Of a stretch of DNA of 64,000 nt, positions 23,191 through 35,273 are shown piece by piece (within the stretch, counting starts at the first letter, position 1; the number at the start of each line of letters is the position of its first letter). A model generated the notes under the pieces. The model was not told where the DNA came from, made no database searches, and worked only from the letters and a program-made list of their open reading frames with translations. The DNA is taken from positions 179,814 to 243,813 of the forward strand of contig MU405265.1 of assembly GCA_022836615.1 (NCBI GenBank), read 5' to 3'. Both the position numbers and the translations under genes were made by a program. This DNA comes from Annulohypoxylon bovei var. microspora (taxonomy: Eukaryota; Ascomycota; Sordariomycetes; Xylariales; Hypoxylaceae).

Positions 23191-24255
23191 TCATTGCAAG
23201 ACAGCGCGGAATTCCTCCCACCGCACTCCGGCCACCTTAGCAAACTCCTTCATCAACGCAGGCCCGACGACCGTTCCACCATTCTTCGATATCGCCAAGA
23301 TCTTCATCTCCCCTTCCGTACTATCAACCACCATCGTCATAGTCTCATCGCATAGGCTCTCTTCTAACCTGTCGGGGTCCACGAGGATCCAGTATTGACC
23401 ACCTCCTTTCTTCTGCCTTTCCTTCGCCGTAAACACCGCCGCCGTGCAAGCCACCGGTAGTCCACGTATACTCAACGGAGCAGGCTTTCTAGACTCAGTT
23501 GGCCGGGAACATAGTACCATCTCCCGATCCACATCCCAGTATGCGTGGGGGAGCTTGGTATCTCGTAGCGCAGCCAGTATCGCCGCCCACGCGACGTCGA
23601 ACGGGTTGCCGTCGAAGGAAATAAACAGCACGTCGATGTACAGCACCCAGTACGCCTTAACCTCCTTCGTTACTTCTCCAGCCTCATCCTCATCCTTATC
23701 TTCCTCCATCGCCCCCTCGCCTCGCGTATTAGTAGCAGTAGGATCGTAGTACACCCGCAAGTCCTCCGCGCGCAGCACCCTCGAGCTATGCAGCAGCGAG
23801 AACAGCCGCGTGCCCAGGGTCTGGGCCAGCGTGGTCGGGGGCACGCCCGGCAGGAAGTTCGGCGCGCAACCCGTCGCCAGCTCCACGTTCGGGACGAGTA
23901 AATCGTAGTCGCGCAGCTCGTCGCTTTTTTCCGTAACATCATCATCGTCGTTGTTGGTGGTGGTGGTGGTGGGGCTAGGCGCGCGGAAGTTTGGGATCTG
24001 GGACGTGAGCAGCGTCTCGCCGCGCACGCCGCAGATGACGGTGGTGTCGCCGGACCGCACGACGGCGCTGCCGTGCGCGTGCGACAGCGACGACGTGTTG
24101 ATGCTGCAGGGCCGCGCTTGCCGCGGCTGCCGCCCGTTCGTGCGCGCGCTGGGGGTCGAGGCCGACGGCGGCTGCAGGTTCGCGAGCAGGAAAGGGTGCG
24201 GGGACAGCTTGGCGAAGGTTGCGCTCGAGAGCGTTAGGGAGCTTGGTGTTGCCAT
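23191..24255 (-). CDS. RRP43: Exosome complex subunit Rrp43 (EXOSC8-like)
   Basis: Rrp43 is one of the six RNase PH-fold subunits of the eukaryotic exosome ring. It is structural rather than catalytic and threads RNA to Rrp44/Rrp6 in nucleus and cytoplasm. The single exon encodes 354 residues. Recognisable blocks in order are SHAHGSAVVRSGDTTVICGV, LLVPNVELATGCAPNFLPG, YWVLYIDVLFISFDGNPFD, LPVACTAAVF and YWILVDPDRLEESL, matching the layout of human EXOSC8. Two acidic insertions stand out. One is a Thr/Asn/Asp run after the IPNFRAPSP segment, encoded by a GGT-rich repeat on the plus strand near 23,950. The other is a Glu/Asp run around residue 180. Both fall in expected loops. Rrp42 and Rrp45 are the alternatives, but the pattern favours Rrp43. 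Confidence 0.88.
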   Translation of the reverse strand: MATPSSLTLSSATFAKLSPHPFLLANLQPPSASTPSARTNGRQPRQARPCSINTSSLSHAHGSAVVRSGDTTVICGVRGETLLTSQIPNFRAPSPTTTTTNNDDDDVTEKSDELRDYDLLVPNVELATGCAPNFLPGVPPTTLAQTLGTRLFSLLHSSRVLRAEDLRVYYDPTATNTRGEGAMEEDKDEDEAGEVTKEVKAYWVLYIDVLFISFDGNPFDVAWAAILAALRDTKLPHAYWDVDREMVLCSRPTESRKPAPLSIRGLPVACTAAVFTAKERQKKGGGQYWILVDPDRLEESLCDETMTMVVDSTEGEMKILAISKNGGTVVGPALMKEFAKVAGVRWEEFRAVLQ

Positions 24256-24858
24256 CTTGCGTGGTGCGGGGAGACGGTCTGAGGTTGTTGGGGAGGTTTG
24301 GTGCGGTGTGGTTCACCAATGCTTCATAGTGTGCGGCTGCAGGTCATGATGGAATAATTTGAAATTTGAGATGCAAGTTGCAGCCTCGCGGGGCTTGTTA
24401 CATAGAGTGGGGCTAGATTGGGTTGTAGCCAATCAAAGATGGTTGATCTACAAGGCTGGGTAGGTAGGTATGTAAGTACGGACGCGACGTGGGGTAATGA
24501 GCACAGCCTTTGTCCGGTAGAGGCAAGCCACACCCGAAAGAACTCCGGTATACCTTATTTATCAGCTATGAGATGTGACAGAATTTAGTCACATTCCCCC
24601 TTGCTTTTCTCACAACGAGTACCACGTCTCATACAAACCGACCCAAGCAATCCGTAAAATAAGAGGGCATCCCATGATCATAAATTCCTATAAAACTACA
24701 GTACGAATATATCCCTAGAAAATAGAAGAAGAATAAGTCTACCAGGTCTACCCCTTTCCACTACCCGATATGTCCGAATCCAGTATACAGCTCTATCCCC
24801 CAAATACACCATCCACCACGCAAACCCCTTTCTAAAATACACACACAACCCCACCTGT
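24256..24858. other. Intergenic between RRP43 and the secreted Ser/Thr-rich protein
   Basis: This stretch holds the RRP43 promoter and the 3' UTR of the gene on its right. The short frames here are not convincing. Confidence 0.6.
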
Positions 24859-27703
24859 CTACGAAGCCGTAGGCTGGACATCAATCGCCACCTTATCCAC
24901 CCAAACCTCATCGCTCTCCGCGCCGTCGCCCAGCACAAACGCGAACACGAACTGCAACATGCGGCTCTCGCCGCCCAGCGGAAACTCGACCCTCGTCCAC
25001 TCCGCCGTCTCCTCCGTAGCATTCACGCGGAGGGCCACCGCCTCATTCGCCAGCAGCTCGAGGGAGGATCCGCCGCCTCCGCCGCCGCCAAAGCGCACCC
25101 AGAACGACACGGCCCAGCCGGCGCCCGCGGGCGGCAGCGCGACGAGCGGGCTCACGAGCCGCAGGTTCGCGCGCAGGTCCGCCGTCTGCTGGTTGCGCGC
25201 CATGGCCACGTGGAAGGCGCCGCACGACCCCCCGGCCCCCGGCGTCGATACGTCGTAGCTCGTCGACATGACGTCCGCGAGGTCGATGCTCCACGGCGAC
25301 AGCCCCGCTTCGAAGTCCCCGTTCGCGATCGCCCCCCGGCTGGGCGTGCGCGTGCACGGCTGGGCCGGGTCGGCGGGCGCGGATGCGGGTGCGGGCTCGG
25401 CTGTTGGGTTGAGTGTTGGGAATATCCTGGATGGTTCCAGGGATCTGTCGGGCGTTGGGTTGAGGGTCGGGAATGCCCCGGATGGTTCCAGGGATCTGCC
25501 GGGCGTTGGGTTCAGTGTTTGGAACCCGCTGGGTGCATCGCTTGGCGATGGCAGTGTTTGGAACCCGCTGGGTGCGTCGCTTGGCGATGGCAGTGGCGTC
25601 GAACTCGGGACGGGTGTGGAGGGATCTTCTCCAGAAGGGAGCGGTGTGGGGTTAGAATCCGTCGAGTTGCCGTAACGGTAAGGTCCGCTAGGGCATGGCG
25701 GAGTCGGTGTGGGTGTCGGGGTCCAAGTCGGCGTACACGTATCGGTTGAGGGAGACCCGCTTCCGGTAGTGAGTCCGGATGAAGTGGAGTTGGGAAACGG
25801 GGCTGAGGATGTTGAGGAAGACCCAAACGAAGTTGTCGAGTTATCGCCAGTTGGATTTGCGGACGAAGACGGAAACCCCGACGACCCCGTACCCGGAACC
25901 CCCGTGCTAGTTGGCATTTCCCACGAGGTACATGATGTGTTTGTCCAGCGCGCCGAACTACTTAGAGCTGACCAAACCGAACTACTAACCTGGCTAGAAC
26001 TGTCCGAAGCGAATGTTGACAGTGGAATCGAGGACGACCCCGCGGACGACCCTCCGGACAACCACGAGCTTGTAGGTGTAGAAGTACTAGATACATTCCA
26101 TGAGGATGAAGTCGAACTGAGATTGCCCGAAACCGAGAACGTGATAGCGGCCGTCGCTGTCGATGTTGTTACGGAAGTTGTAACCGAAAGGGTAGATGAT
26201 GCTCCGGTATCCGAGGCACTCTGTGTTCCTGAGACGGAGCCTGTTGACCCCGGATCTCCTACAGTACCAGTGCTTGTGATATTAGCCGTGAATGAGGAAA
26301 AGGTAGATGAAGCTGAAGATCCGGGATCAAAGGTGCTTGACACTGTCGAGTTGAATATGGCTGAGGTAGACATATTACTTGCCGACGTGACCGATCCGGA
26401 TGTCGATTGGGCACTACCTGCTGACACTGTGATCGACGTAGATAACGTGATAGTAGCCGTCGATGTCAATGTTATAGAAGCTGTATCCGAAAGAGTGGAT
26501 GATGCACCAGTATCCGAAGCCGTCTGCGTACCCGAGAACGAGTCTGTTGACTCTGGATCTCCCACGTTGCTGGTGCTCGTGATATTAGCTATAGATGAGG
26601 AAATGATAACTGAAGCCGAAGATCCGGGATCAAAGATACTTGACGCTACCACGCTAGATGTGACCGAGTTGGACGTGGCTGAGGTGGACACATTGCTTGC
26701 CGATGTAACCGATCCGGTTGTTGATTGTGTACCAGATTGTGTACTATCTCCTAAAGTCGTGGTTGACGTAGACAACGTAATAGTGGTCGTCTCTGTCGAT
26801 GTCATAGAAGCTGTGTCAGAGAGAGTAGGTGATGCTCCAGTACCCGAAGCCGTCTCCGTGCCCGAAAATGAGCCCGTTGACCCCGGATCTCCAACGGTAC
26901 CAGTGCTCGTAGTATCAGCCGTAGCTGTGGACGAAGAAATGGTAGCTGAAGCCGAAGACCCGGGATCGAAGATGCTTGACGCCGTCGAATCGGATGTAGC
27001 TGAGACGGACACATTACTTGCCGAGGAGGCCGATTCGAGTGTTGATTGTGAACCATCTCCTGAAGTCGTCGTCGACGTCGAAAACGTGATCGGGATCGAT
27101 ATCGTGCTGGTCGAAAATGTTGAAGCAGTGAACGTGATTGGAACTGATATTTCACTTGTGGAAACCGTCAAGCTTGTGAGTGTGACGGGGACAGATATCG
27201 CACTGGTCGAGAGTGTCGAGTTAGGCAAAGGAGTAGAGCAGGCAGAGCCACACGAGCAAGCCGAGAGGTAGGCTCCCCTATTAGTATTACCACACTACAA
27301 CAGCCGAAGTTAGTAATTCTCTTTTTATATGTGGATATTCTTAGTTATAAGTTCTATATCAAGCTCTATGAGTAACTTAAACTCCGGGATCCAATAAAGG
27401 GGCATCGGGATTATGAAGTCGCCTGACATTGCACTTACCGCGGCCGTTGCTTGTGCTGGGTAGTCCGTTGCGCCATAATGTCCCACGGTCGAGCAATAAT
27501 TCACAGCTTCCGACATAGCAAGAGGAGAGTCGCAAGGGAACAGCGCATTATAGCAGCTATCGAAAAGTTAGTCGTCTGATTATAAGTGAAGATGTTTCCT
27601 TGATAACGTACGCGTCATGATTGCAGTTGGATTGTGCACGAACGGCAAGTATAAACAAGTACAATATCCAGCTAGCTAGCTGGTTAGGTTTGATAGATAT
27701 CAT
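24859..27703 (-). CDS. Secreted Ser/Thr-rich (mucin-like) protein with Cys-rich head and jelly-roll-like tail
   Basis: I cannot name this gene; it is probably an extracellular or wall-associated glycoprotein. Three exons (27,703-27,612, 27,556-27,439, 27,294-24,859) join in phase to 881 residues. Residues 1-23 are a signal peptide (cut likely after VRA). Residues 26-90 hold eight Cys (27, 32, 39, 52, 71, 83, 85, 89), with an ACSCGSAC stretch split by an intron; similar Cys-rich heads occur in many Pezizomycotina secreted proteins. Residues ~92-550 are Ser/Thr-rich and built of imperfect ~100-residue repeats containing FDPGSSAS and TVGDPGST. A Pro-rich segment follows with short exact repeats (SDAPSGFQT; LNPT-x-RSLEPS). 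Residues ~719-881 (from NGDFEAGLSPW to VWVDKVAIDV) look like a galactose-binding/CBM-type jelly roll. No GPI-type tail is present. Heavy O-glycosylation is inferred. Confidence 0.82.
25420..25610 (-). repeat. Short tandem repeats inside the secreted protein gene
   Basis: Two kinds of near-exact unit sit side by side. One is a ~60-nt unit encoding LNPT-x-RSLEPS-x-x-FPT, present twice with a third partial copy. The other is a ~42-nt unit encoding LPSPSDAPSGFQT, present twice. The near identity of the copies in DNA suggests recent slippage or unequal exchange. Confidence 0.8.
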
Positions 27704-29447
27704 ATTCAGTAAAATGAGTGGCGGGAGTGTATAAACAAAATGAGTGTATAAGATATAGTTAGTTAGCAAATGGATATATGTCTGGTCAGGAATACTTGCA
27801 ACCCTCCATCGTGGGCCTGATGCATTATATAAAACCATCATCCCCTAGGTATATATCAGACTCAGGAGAATTTCCAATCCATCGTGATCGAATAGTCTCT
27901 TGATGATTAAGATTTGACATCAAGGAATTCTTAGACAGTCTCTATTCGGCTCGTACGATTTCGTCACCGCGCCGAGCCTTATCTTCAGCTAGCCCCCAAG
28001 GCAAGTGATACAGACGCACTTTGCACCACCGTTTGTGTTTAATGAGCACAGCATGAGGGCATGCTGCGATGAGATAACTTGGTCCGAGACGTGATCTCTC
28101 GTAGCTATCCTAGTAGCGAGAACTTGTCTCGCGAGGCCATCAAGAACTTGACCGCATATATTATCCTAAATGACCTGTCTTAATTAGCAGAGAACTCGAT
28201 ACTATGTATATTGCCGAGACATAGGATAGGTAATATTCCTACGACATATAAAACTTAAGCGATATTCATATGTTGACTCTCCTTTCAACCTATGGGCCGA
28301 ATAGGATCGAATTAGACATAGGTAGGTAAATTCCCCGTCAGCTGATAGAGGCGACTATTGTCATTGCCGTATTGCCGGTCCTTGAGGAATTCACGTGATG
28401 AAGTTATCAAAGCAGAGGGCCTCCGAAACTTATCAATAGTAGTTTGACAACTAGGAAATCACAATCGAGAGGGTTATAGATGTAAGATGGTTTACTACCT
28501 ACTACCTAGGTACTACCTACGCATTTAACCAATCACACGTTTCCTATTAACTCTACATTTCGCCATAATATCTACGTAAATGGCCATTTCTTGAAAGTGT
28601 GGTGTTGAAATAAGCACAAGACGTATATCCTCAATTACCGAATAGTCTTAGTCAAGGAATAGAAAGGTGCCGAGTAAGAATGTTCACTAATCAATGTTAA
28701 AAATGTCATACTCAAGACCCGAATGCCGATCTATTTGCGATCTGACAACTGATCTGTGTCGGGAGGATGTCCCGAAGTGTTGTAAATCATAGTCTTTGTC
28801 GGCAGGGCGTGCCGAAAATTTTATATAATCAAATATATAGTTGTCTACCTGCCTGCCCAAGTGAATTGCCCAAGTGAATAGTAATAGCATATCTTCAATC
28901 ATGTCGTCTCTTAGGACATCTTCTCGTCGTCCCTAACAATTATTACATGAACCAAAGCTACCTACCTATGTAGGTAGGCAAGTACTTGCCTAAACAGGCA
29001 TGCATAACCATTCCTGGCAATTCCATGTCGAGAAATCTCTCATTGTCGAAATAGGATAAGGGTATTAGGGTAGCTATGACTTCTGCATCAACTATCCGGT
29101 CATGTCACTAATACTCACTCATCAGTATACTGACCTGCTTACAATAGCCGGCATCCAGATACACATGCCCACAGCACATCCTACGTTGATCTCTAAAGAC
29201 TAGCCGTCGGATTTGTGACCCTTTGCCCCGTCAAGAACACGGCACACGCCAAAGCTTACCAATACACCCGCACGGCTCTCGATCACGGCTCCCAAGTCTC
29301 GACCGCCATTCTCAATGCATATATCGTCATCTAAGACATCGACATCCATAGTCTAGATTCTAGATAACAGCCTGCGCCCAGCCAGACGACGCACCTCGGC
29401 ATCGGCGCGACTCCAGGAGCCACAGCACACAGAGCGTCCAAGCTCCT

Positions 29448-29459
29448 CCCCCCCCCCCC
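29448..29459. repeat. Poly(C) tract, 12 nt
   Basis: An uninterrupted run of 12 C residues within the GC-rich intergenic patch. Confidence 0.9.
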
Positions 29460-29828
29460 GGCACTGCAATCTCCCCAGGACCCCAGACTCGGAGTTAGGA
29501 GATTACCGCCCTCCCCCCAACGTTTCGATAATTCCAAATCCATAGGGCTGTAAATAAGGGGAGAAAGATCGTCGTCGCCGCGGGCCAGAACAAAACCGCG
29601 TGCGTGCCAGGCGGGTCCCGCGCACGTGCATACCTCAAGGTCGAGCCAGTCCTGGGCGCGATACATGCGAGATACTGAAGAGTACAAACGCATTCGTCCG
29701 TAGCAAAAAGCAAAAAGCAACAAAAAGCAAAAGCAAAGAACAAAACACTGCAGTGTCCTTGCTCACCGGTGAGGAGCCTCGGGCCCCATCTTAGCCCGCG
29801 CGACTCAAAGGGTCCTCAGTCAGGGCTG

Positions 29829-29866
29829 CCCCCCCCCCCCATACATAACATAACATAACATAACAC
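29829..29866. repeat. Poly(C) tract, 12 nt, followed by TAACA pentamers
   Basis: A second run of exactly 12 C residues lies 381 nt after the first. It is followed by ATACA and then about four TAACA-type pentamers. Confidence 0.85.
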
Positions 29867-30228
29867 CCAGGACACCGAGGCGGCCAGCTCGGACGGCTAC
29901 GCCAAGATCGCCGCAGGCGCCCTAGCCAGCCCCAGGAGCCCTAGGAGCCCGCCCGGCACTTGGGAAAAGTGGTGATCGGCGGGCTGGGCTAGGACGGGGC
30001 CTCACGTTGCGCATTTCACATGGGCGGTCTCTCGCGGTCTCGACTCCTTACGTAACGGGGCAAGGCTGGACCCCTTTGACGTATGTAGGCAGGCAGCTCT
30101 GCGGTTTGACGTACGTAGCGGGTTAGTCCGCGCTAGGGCTGGGCTGGGCTAGGGCTTAGGCTAAGCTAGCTAGCTAGCTAGGTCCCCTTCCCGCCCAGGG
30201 TAGCGAGACGCGCGCAGGATTTTTTGGA

Positions 30229-30241
30229 TTTTTTTTTTTTT
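30229..30241. repeat. Poly(T) tract, 13 nt
   Basis: A run of 13 T residues, flanked on both sides by GGAT-type units. Confidence 0.85.
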
Positions 30242-30488
30242 GGATTTCTCAGGGACGCATGGGCGCGCGCGCCAGGCCGAGGGCGATCGTGATGATTGAC
30301 GACAATCTAGGCCGTTCTGGCTGGCCCGCGATACGAAACGCAAAGGCATATACCGCTGGATGGGAATGGCATATGCCGCTCGATATATGAGGCAGGTAAT
30401 GTAGGTATCCATAGATGTACGGTCTTCGCGCGCGCGCGTGTGGGGAATTGATTTCGTCGTTACATAGCAAGGTTGGGCAGAGGGAGAT

Positions 30489-30508
30489 ATGGATGGATGG
30501 ATGGATGG
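30489..30508. repeat. (ATGG)5 microsatellite
   Basis: Five perfect tandem copies of ATGG. Confidence 0.9.
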
Positions 30509-33500
30509 AATTGCTCGAAGCGTGTTAGTCGGGCTGCCGTGAACTTGTGACGGATGGTTAAGCATTAGTACGGGCTGAAGGGATTGGAGATTGGTGCGCC
30601 TCTTTTCAGGAACTCCAGATATGTATCCAAGGCGTCTAGTTTAGTCGATCCCCCTTTTGGTTAGTTACGTAGTCAGGTATGATTCCTGCTGACTTATACA
30701 GAAGATATCCATATGTATGTATGTACACTAGCGACTAGGTCAATTCTTTTTCCGTTTACCTTACCCACAGGGGACCCTTATTAATCTTTCATAATCAATT
30801 ATAATGAGCATACTCCAACGACGTGGCGGAGGAAACTCCGGGTGTGTAGGTAGGTATGCATGCATACCTAGATACATACATTTATGAGCTTATTTACTGA
30901 AGATTTGGAGATGCCTCCGGACCGGCTCCGCAATGTGGGGAAGAGGAAGCCGTGTCCAATTCCAGTTGGTAACTTTTCAATGATGATTCTATTTGGCTTG
31001 ATAGGTCGCAATATGTCAAAACGCATAGGGCTGTACCCACCCTCGACCCATTACGTGACCAAGAAATGTTTGGTAGTGGAAAGACTACTAGGTATATCAA
31101 GATCCTTCATCACGGGATTCTAATCAACCCTTAACACCGATGATAGTACATATCTTGATATTTGAAATAATTTCTATAACGCCTTAGCTTACTTAAGGAT
31201 ACTAGTATAGCGTAGCTCGAAATAGCTTCAAGAGTGGATCGGACTAGCCCATGCTTAAATGTTTTGCGACCGACGTAAGGGGCTGATACTATGTACCTAT
31301 GTACCTCATACTATGTAAAAAGAGCTATCATCGCAGATCGGCATAACTCGCGCATAAAACGCGAGAGCGAGACTCGCGAGTCTCCATATATAGTTCTATG
31401 TATGAAGAGTATAGTGATAATGTTATCGATTGCAAGTGTTACATACCTAGGTAGGTAGGTAGACTTTTGTTATTATCCCAGCAGTATAATGGTTGCTATG
31501 TATCGGTCTGTAGGTAACCGCGCATATGAATATTAAGATCCTGCATAGATCCTAGATCGTTTCTCATACATCTGATTTCGGGTTGATGGCGCAGATGGCC
31601 TTGGCTACGTACACAGGTAGAAACAGTATGTCGGATCCGAGTCTGCCCTACACACCTCGAAATTACAGGTACGTAGCTGCGTAACATCATATTCTTCTTC
31701 GGTGTAGGTTAAAACAAGTATCAAGACCAACTCCCGAGCCCGCACATACAGCACTATCACAATGATCGCCAGAGTTGGTTGCAACGTCCCTGAGGCATGT
31801 TCCTTACCTTACTAGTAGCTTGGCGCATTACAAATCCATGTTGGCTCCCAGTAACCCGTGAGCTAGAAACTTAGATTAATGCTAATATAACTGAATTGCT
31901 AGTATAATTAGAGGATAGGGCAGATAGGGCAGATAGGCTTAAGAAATAAAGGAGTTGATGATAGAAGATTAAAAAAATAAACCAAATCGGATTCGGAGGG
32001 TTTCTGAAATCCGCTTTCCGCTGGCACTCGGATCCGAACTAGCAGACCAGCTGCTGGCCGCCGGAGCGTTTCGTCCTCCCCTGGTCGGCGTCCGTACCTG
32101 ACCGACTGATGGAATTACCTGCATGACTTGTATCCACGTGGGTGTATATCTTTGCTAGTGATAGTGGGACGAACCCCTGTTTTTTTTATCTTATAATCTG
32201 TCGTAGTCGATAATAAGGTACACGATCATCTAAATAGAAACATATGTGTGTTAGTTTTAGTTCCTGAGCCAAGGAGCCAAGCAGCCAAGTAAGCGTACAT
32301 ATAGAAATCGGGGTACAAGCCATGACGATGACGAATTACTGGTGCCGTTGTGACGGTACTGCTGACATATCAAGGATCGATAGCTAAACTTGGCCGTGGC
32401 TCGTTCGTCTTGTGCGTTGTGGACACCTGGGCAGCGCGCCCCCAAATGGCATAGGGCGGGCAGTGCAGCATAGTAGGGTCTTGTCAAATCATCGATGCTA
32501 CCTATTGTACCTACCAACTTAAGTGTAGCCTAACTTATATATGTACCAGGTAACAAGATAGTAACATCCATCCACCATCCAAGAGAACCTTGAACTCGGA
32601 AGGTTATGCGGAGACCGTGTGCGTCCCACACTTCGGAGAGTTATTCTGACCCGTATATAGTATAATATAGGTAAGTATGTAGGGAAAAAGAGCGAATATA
32701 AGAAAACGAATACGTGGGATACGATAGGCATGTGGCATGGAATTGTCAATTTGTGGTATCGTAGTATCGTGGCATCGTGGCATTGTGACGGCTGTCTAAA
32801 GCATTCCCCGACCGTTAGCTACATGTCTAGGGAGGTAACAGTGAATCAATGAGGCAATGAACATGAAGCAGCTATTTCAATAAGCTATTTGGAAACGGTT
32901 GGAAGCAACAAGGGTTGCCAAAGTCCGTGCTTACGTATATTCGTATCCATATTCGCTCATTAAACATATTGCCTCAATGGGAATTATAATCGACGGTGAC
33001 TGAAGATCCCCGATAGGGCAATCCGGGGTACTCCAGGTGAGCGACACTACATTAATTTGTACCAGACTACGTAAGTCAGGTGGCGGGACGGCCTTTATTA
33101 CCTACCGACCTTAGAGATCATAGGTCGGCGATACGCAAGCTAGATATTGATGACTGCTTGAATTGACGCCTTGTTCAGATTATCCAACCTTATTCGACGG
33201 TAATGAGTACCTAGTAATGGTCGGCTACGGTCGTAGTTTGATCCCCAGATTCTTCAAATTGGTCCCTTGTTGTCGATACCGGGGGGTCGTTCCGCAACTA
33301 AACCCCTGTTACTACGCACATACTGCAGATAGACGAGCATCTTACCTTGTCCTTGCAAGAAACAGTGTATGTACTATGCAGCTATGCAGCTACGTAGTGT
33401 AGTGTATAGTCAAGCGTCAAGAGAGCAAAACGGCAAATCTAACAATGCCCTGAAACTGGGAGGATCTTTCGAGGAACTGGGACTAGTCTAGTCCGGATTA

Positions 33501-34070
33501 TCAAAATATGAATTAACGGATTAACAACGGCTTCGGTCAAGCTACTGACCGATCGGCATGGCACGATGCAGGGCACAATTGGGAAACAGTTGAAAACGTA
33601 AGTTAGAAGCCATGAATATGGTCCCATTGAATTTGATATTCGTAGCCCGCCGCGACCCGGGCGGGCAAGACGAGAGAAAAAAGCGAAAAAAAAAAGCAGC
33701 CCCTCAGTATGTAACATCAAGGAGGGGCATAGAGTTATGAGGTATGGACATAACGCTGGAAATAACCCGTCAACGCCGCAGATGCATTCCTTCTACCGCA
33801 CTTTGGTAATACAACTGGTTCTCGAGATAGTCCTCGATCAGCCATGGTCCGTCTATAGCTTTGTAATCCACCGCTTGTTCTCCAGTTCTTTTTTCGAGTC
33901 AAGAGCTGAGTACTGAATACGGAATGTCACCATCCAGCCAAACCGGTAAACGCCGTGCAATTAAGTGTATCTGTTGAAAAGAGCATTGCCAACCTTTCAT
34001 CCCCCCATTACTTCCTAACGCTGTTAGTTGAATTCGTAAATACTCCTCCGGAGTTTCGCCCAGGGTCTTA

Positions 34071-35273
34071 TCAGGACCGTAACGATTCCATATTGTATCC
34101 GGAATAGATCATCGGATCCCCGATACCAAGCATGGCTTCTGGATTCGGACATTGTATCATGTGAGGCTTGATAGTGCCAAACTCAGATTCGACCAGTCCT
34201 TGGCTGAGCATCATTTCTGCCATATCCATGTCCATGCCCTGCATGAACTGCGGCGGCAAATTCATCGAGCTAGGCCTGCTCATATTCCACGTTGGGTAAG
34301 ACGCGGGAGCCGAAGGCGATTGGACGGCGAACAGCCCCCTCGAGTCGACGTCGGAGTGCATAGCTTTCGTATCCAGTTCGTAGCTCGCAAAGCTTTGCGG
34401 CGACATAGTCTGCAGATTTTGACCACCTAGTATCACTTTCCTGTAGTCTTGCTCAAAATCAGAATGATCAAGCTCCGAAGAGCTGGCGCGGTCCGTCCTC
34501 GTGCAGGTTGAATCCGTCTCCGATCGGTGCTCTGTCGCATGTGTCTCCCTTTCTCTTTCTCTTTGCTGCACGTCTAACTCAGCTGCTAGCTTTGCTAATC
34601 CTGCTTCGTCTTCAGGAAAGACTGAATGGGGTGGGAGGTCGGCGTCCGCATTAGGTCGTATGCACCCGAGTTTCGTCGCGATGTTGTGAATCACCGGTTG
34701 GCCTCTATCATTGAGTTCTGGCTCTCCTAGGTCCCAAGATTGACCATTCCTGACCATGGCATATAGCTTGTGTACGGTAGCAATTAGAGCGAATTGGGTG
34801 TTCTCTAAGACTTCGGCGTATCTTATATCAAGTTAGTCCATTGGTAATACTCAATGAGGGGCCGAATTGCCATACCCTCTAGGTAATTGCTTATACTCAG
34901 TCTTCTTTCGTGTACCTGCTGTGCATACTAGACCGTCGTCCTTACACCTCTTACACGGAAACTCTCCGTCACACTATGAACGGCGTCAGTGACGACTGAG
35001 TATAAGTCAAATTAGCGAATTACGAACCTTTGTCTTCTTCATTCTGCATCTCTCGCAAGCCTTCCAGACTCGCTTATGTCTGTTGTCCATACCATGTGGC
35101 GAGAGAGGTGGGGGATGGTCGTGGGTGGGAGAATGTGAGATGTGATTGGATGCTCGCTTTCCACCACGATGTATCGGCTTGACAGACTTAGTACTGGAAG
35201 CTGTATTCCTCCTCGACGACGTTGATATCTTCATATTATCCTCAACGGGAGGCGTTGGCATCCCGCTGTCCAT
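34071..35273 (-). CDS. Zn(II)2Cys6 transcription factor, short form
   Basis: Predicted nuclear DNA-binding regulator with unknown targets. Three exons (35,273-35,028, 34,973-34,876, 34,821-34,071) join in phase to 364 residues. Splicing at a GTTCG donor completes the cluster C73-X2-C76-X6-C83-X5-C89-X2-C92-X6-C99. The intron falls immediately before the third Cys, and RVWKACERCRMKKTK precedes it. The following segment, RKKTEYKQLPRGYAEVLENT, and a short helix block (FALIATVHKLYAMV) look like a conserved linker and dimerisation region. No long fungal TF core domain is present, so the protein is much smaller than the regulator at the left of the window. The C terminus is rich in Met, Ser and Pro. 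It is flanked by about 6.4 and 7.2 kb without genes, unusual spacing for this window. Confidence 0.85.

Larger units (their letters stand above)
27704..34070. other. Gene-free stretch of 6.4 kb
   Basis: I find no frame here that looks like a conserved protein. Exact TACCTAGGTA palindromes lie at 28,503-28,512 and 31,444-31,453. From about 29,360 to 30,560 the DNA is much more GC-rich than its surroundings and contains homopolymer runs, CG-dinucleotide runs and a 32-codon open stretch discussed in the findings. The rest is AT-leaning. Because the next gene to the right runs leftward, this region lies downstream of it. Confidence 0.5.

Noticed and set aside
25709..27271. Open frame of 520 codons on the plus strand, very rich in Val, Asp and Glu
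   Set aside because: It is exactly antisense to the Ser/Thr-rich secreted protein. Ser/Thr codons (TCN, ACN) read backward give few stops and an Asp/Glu/Val-rich chain, so the long frame is a by-product of composition.
28900..29080. Short TTAGGG-like strings
   Set aside because: Only isolated single units occur, with no tandem telomere array.
32010..32110. GC-rich patch with a GGATCCGAAC motif resembling a reverse-strand tRNA B box
   Set aside because: The key B-box base is altered and no A box or acceptor stem lies at the right distance.
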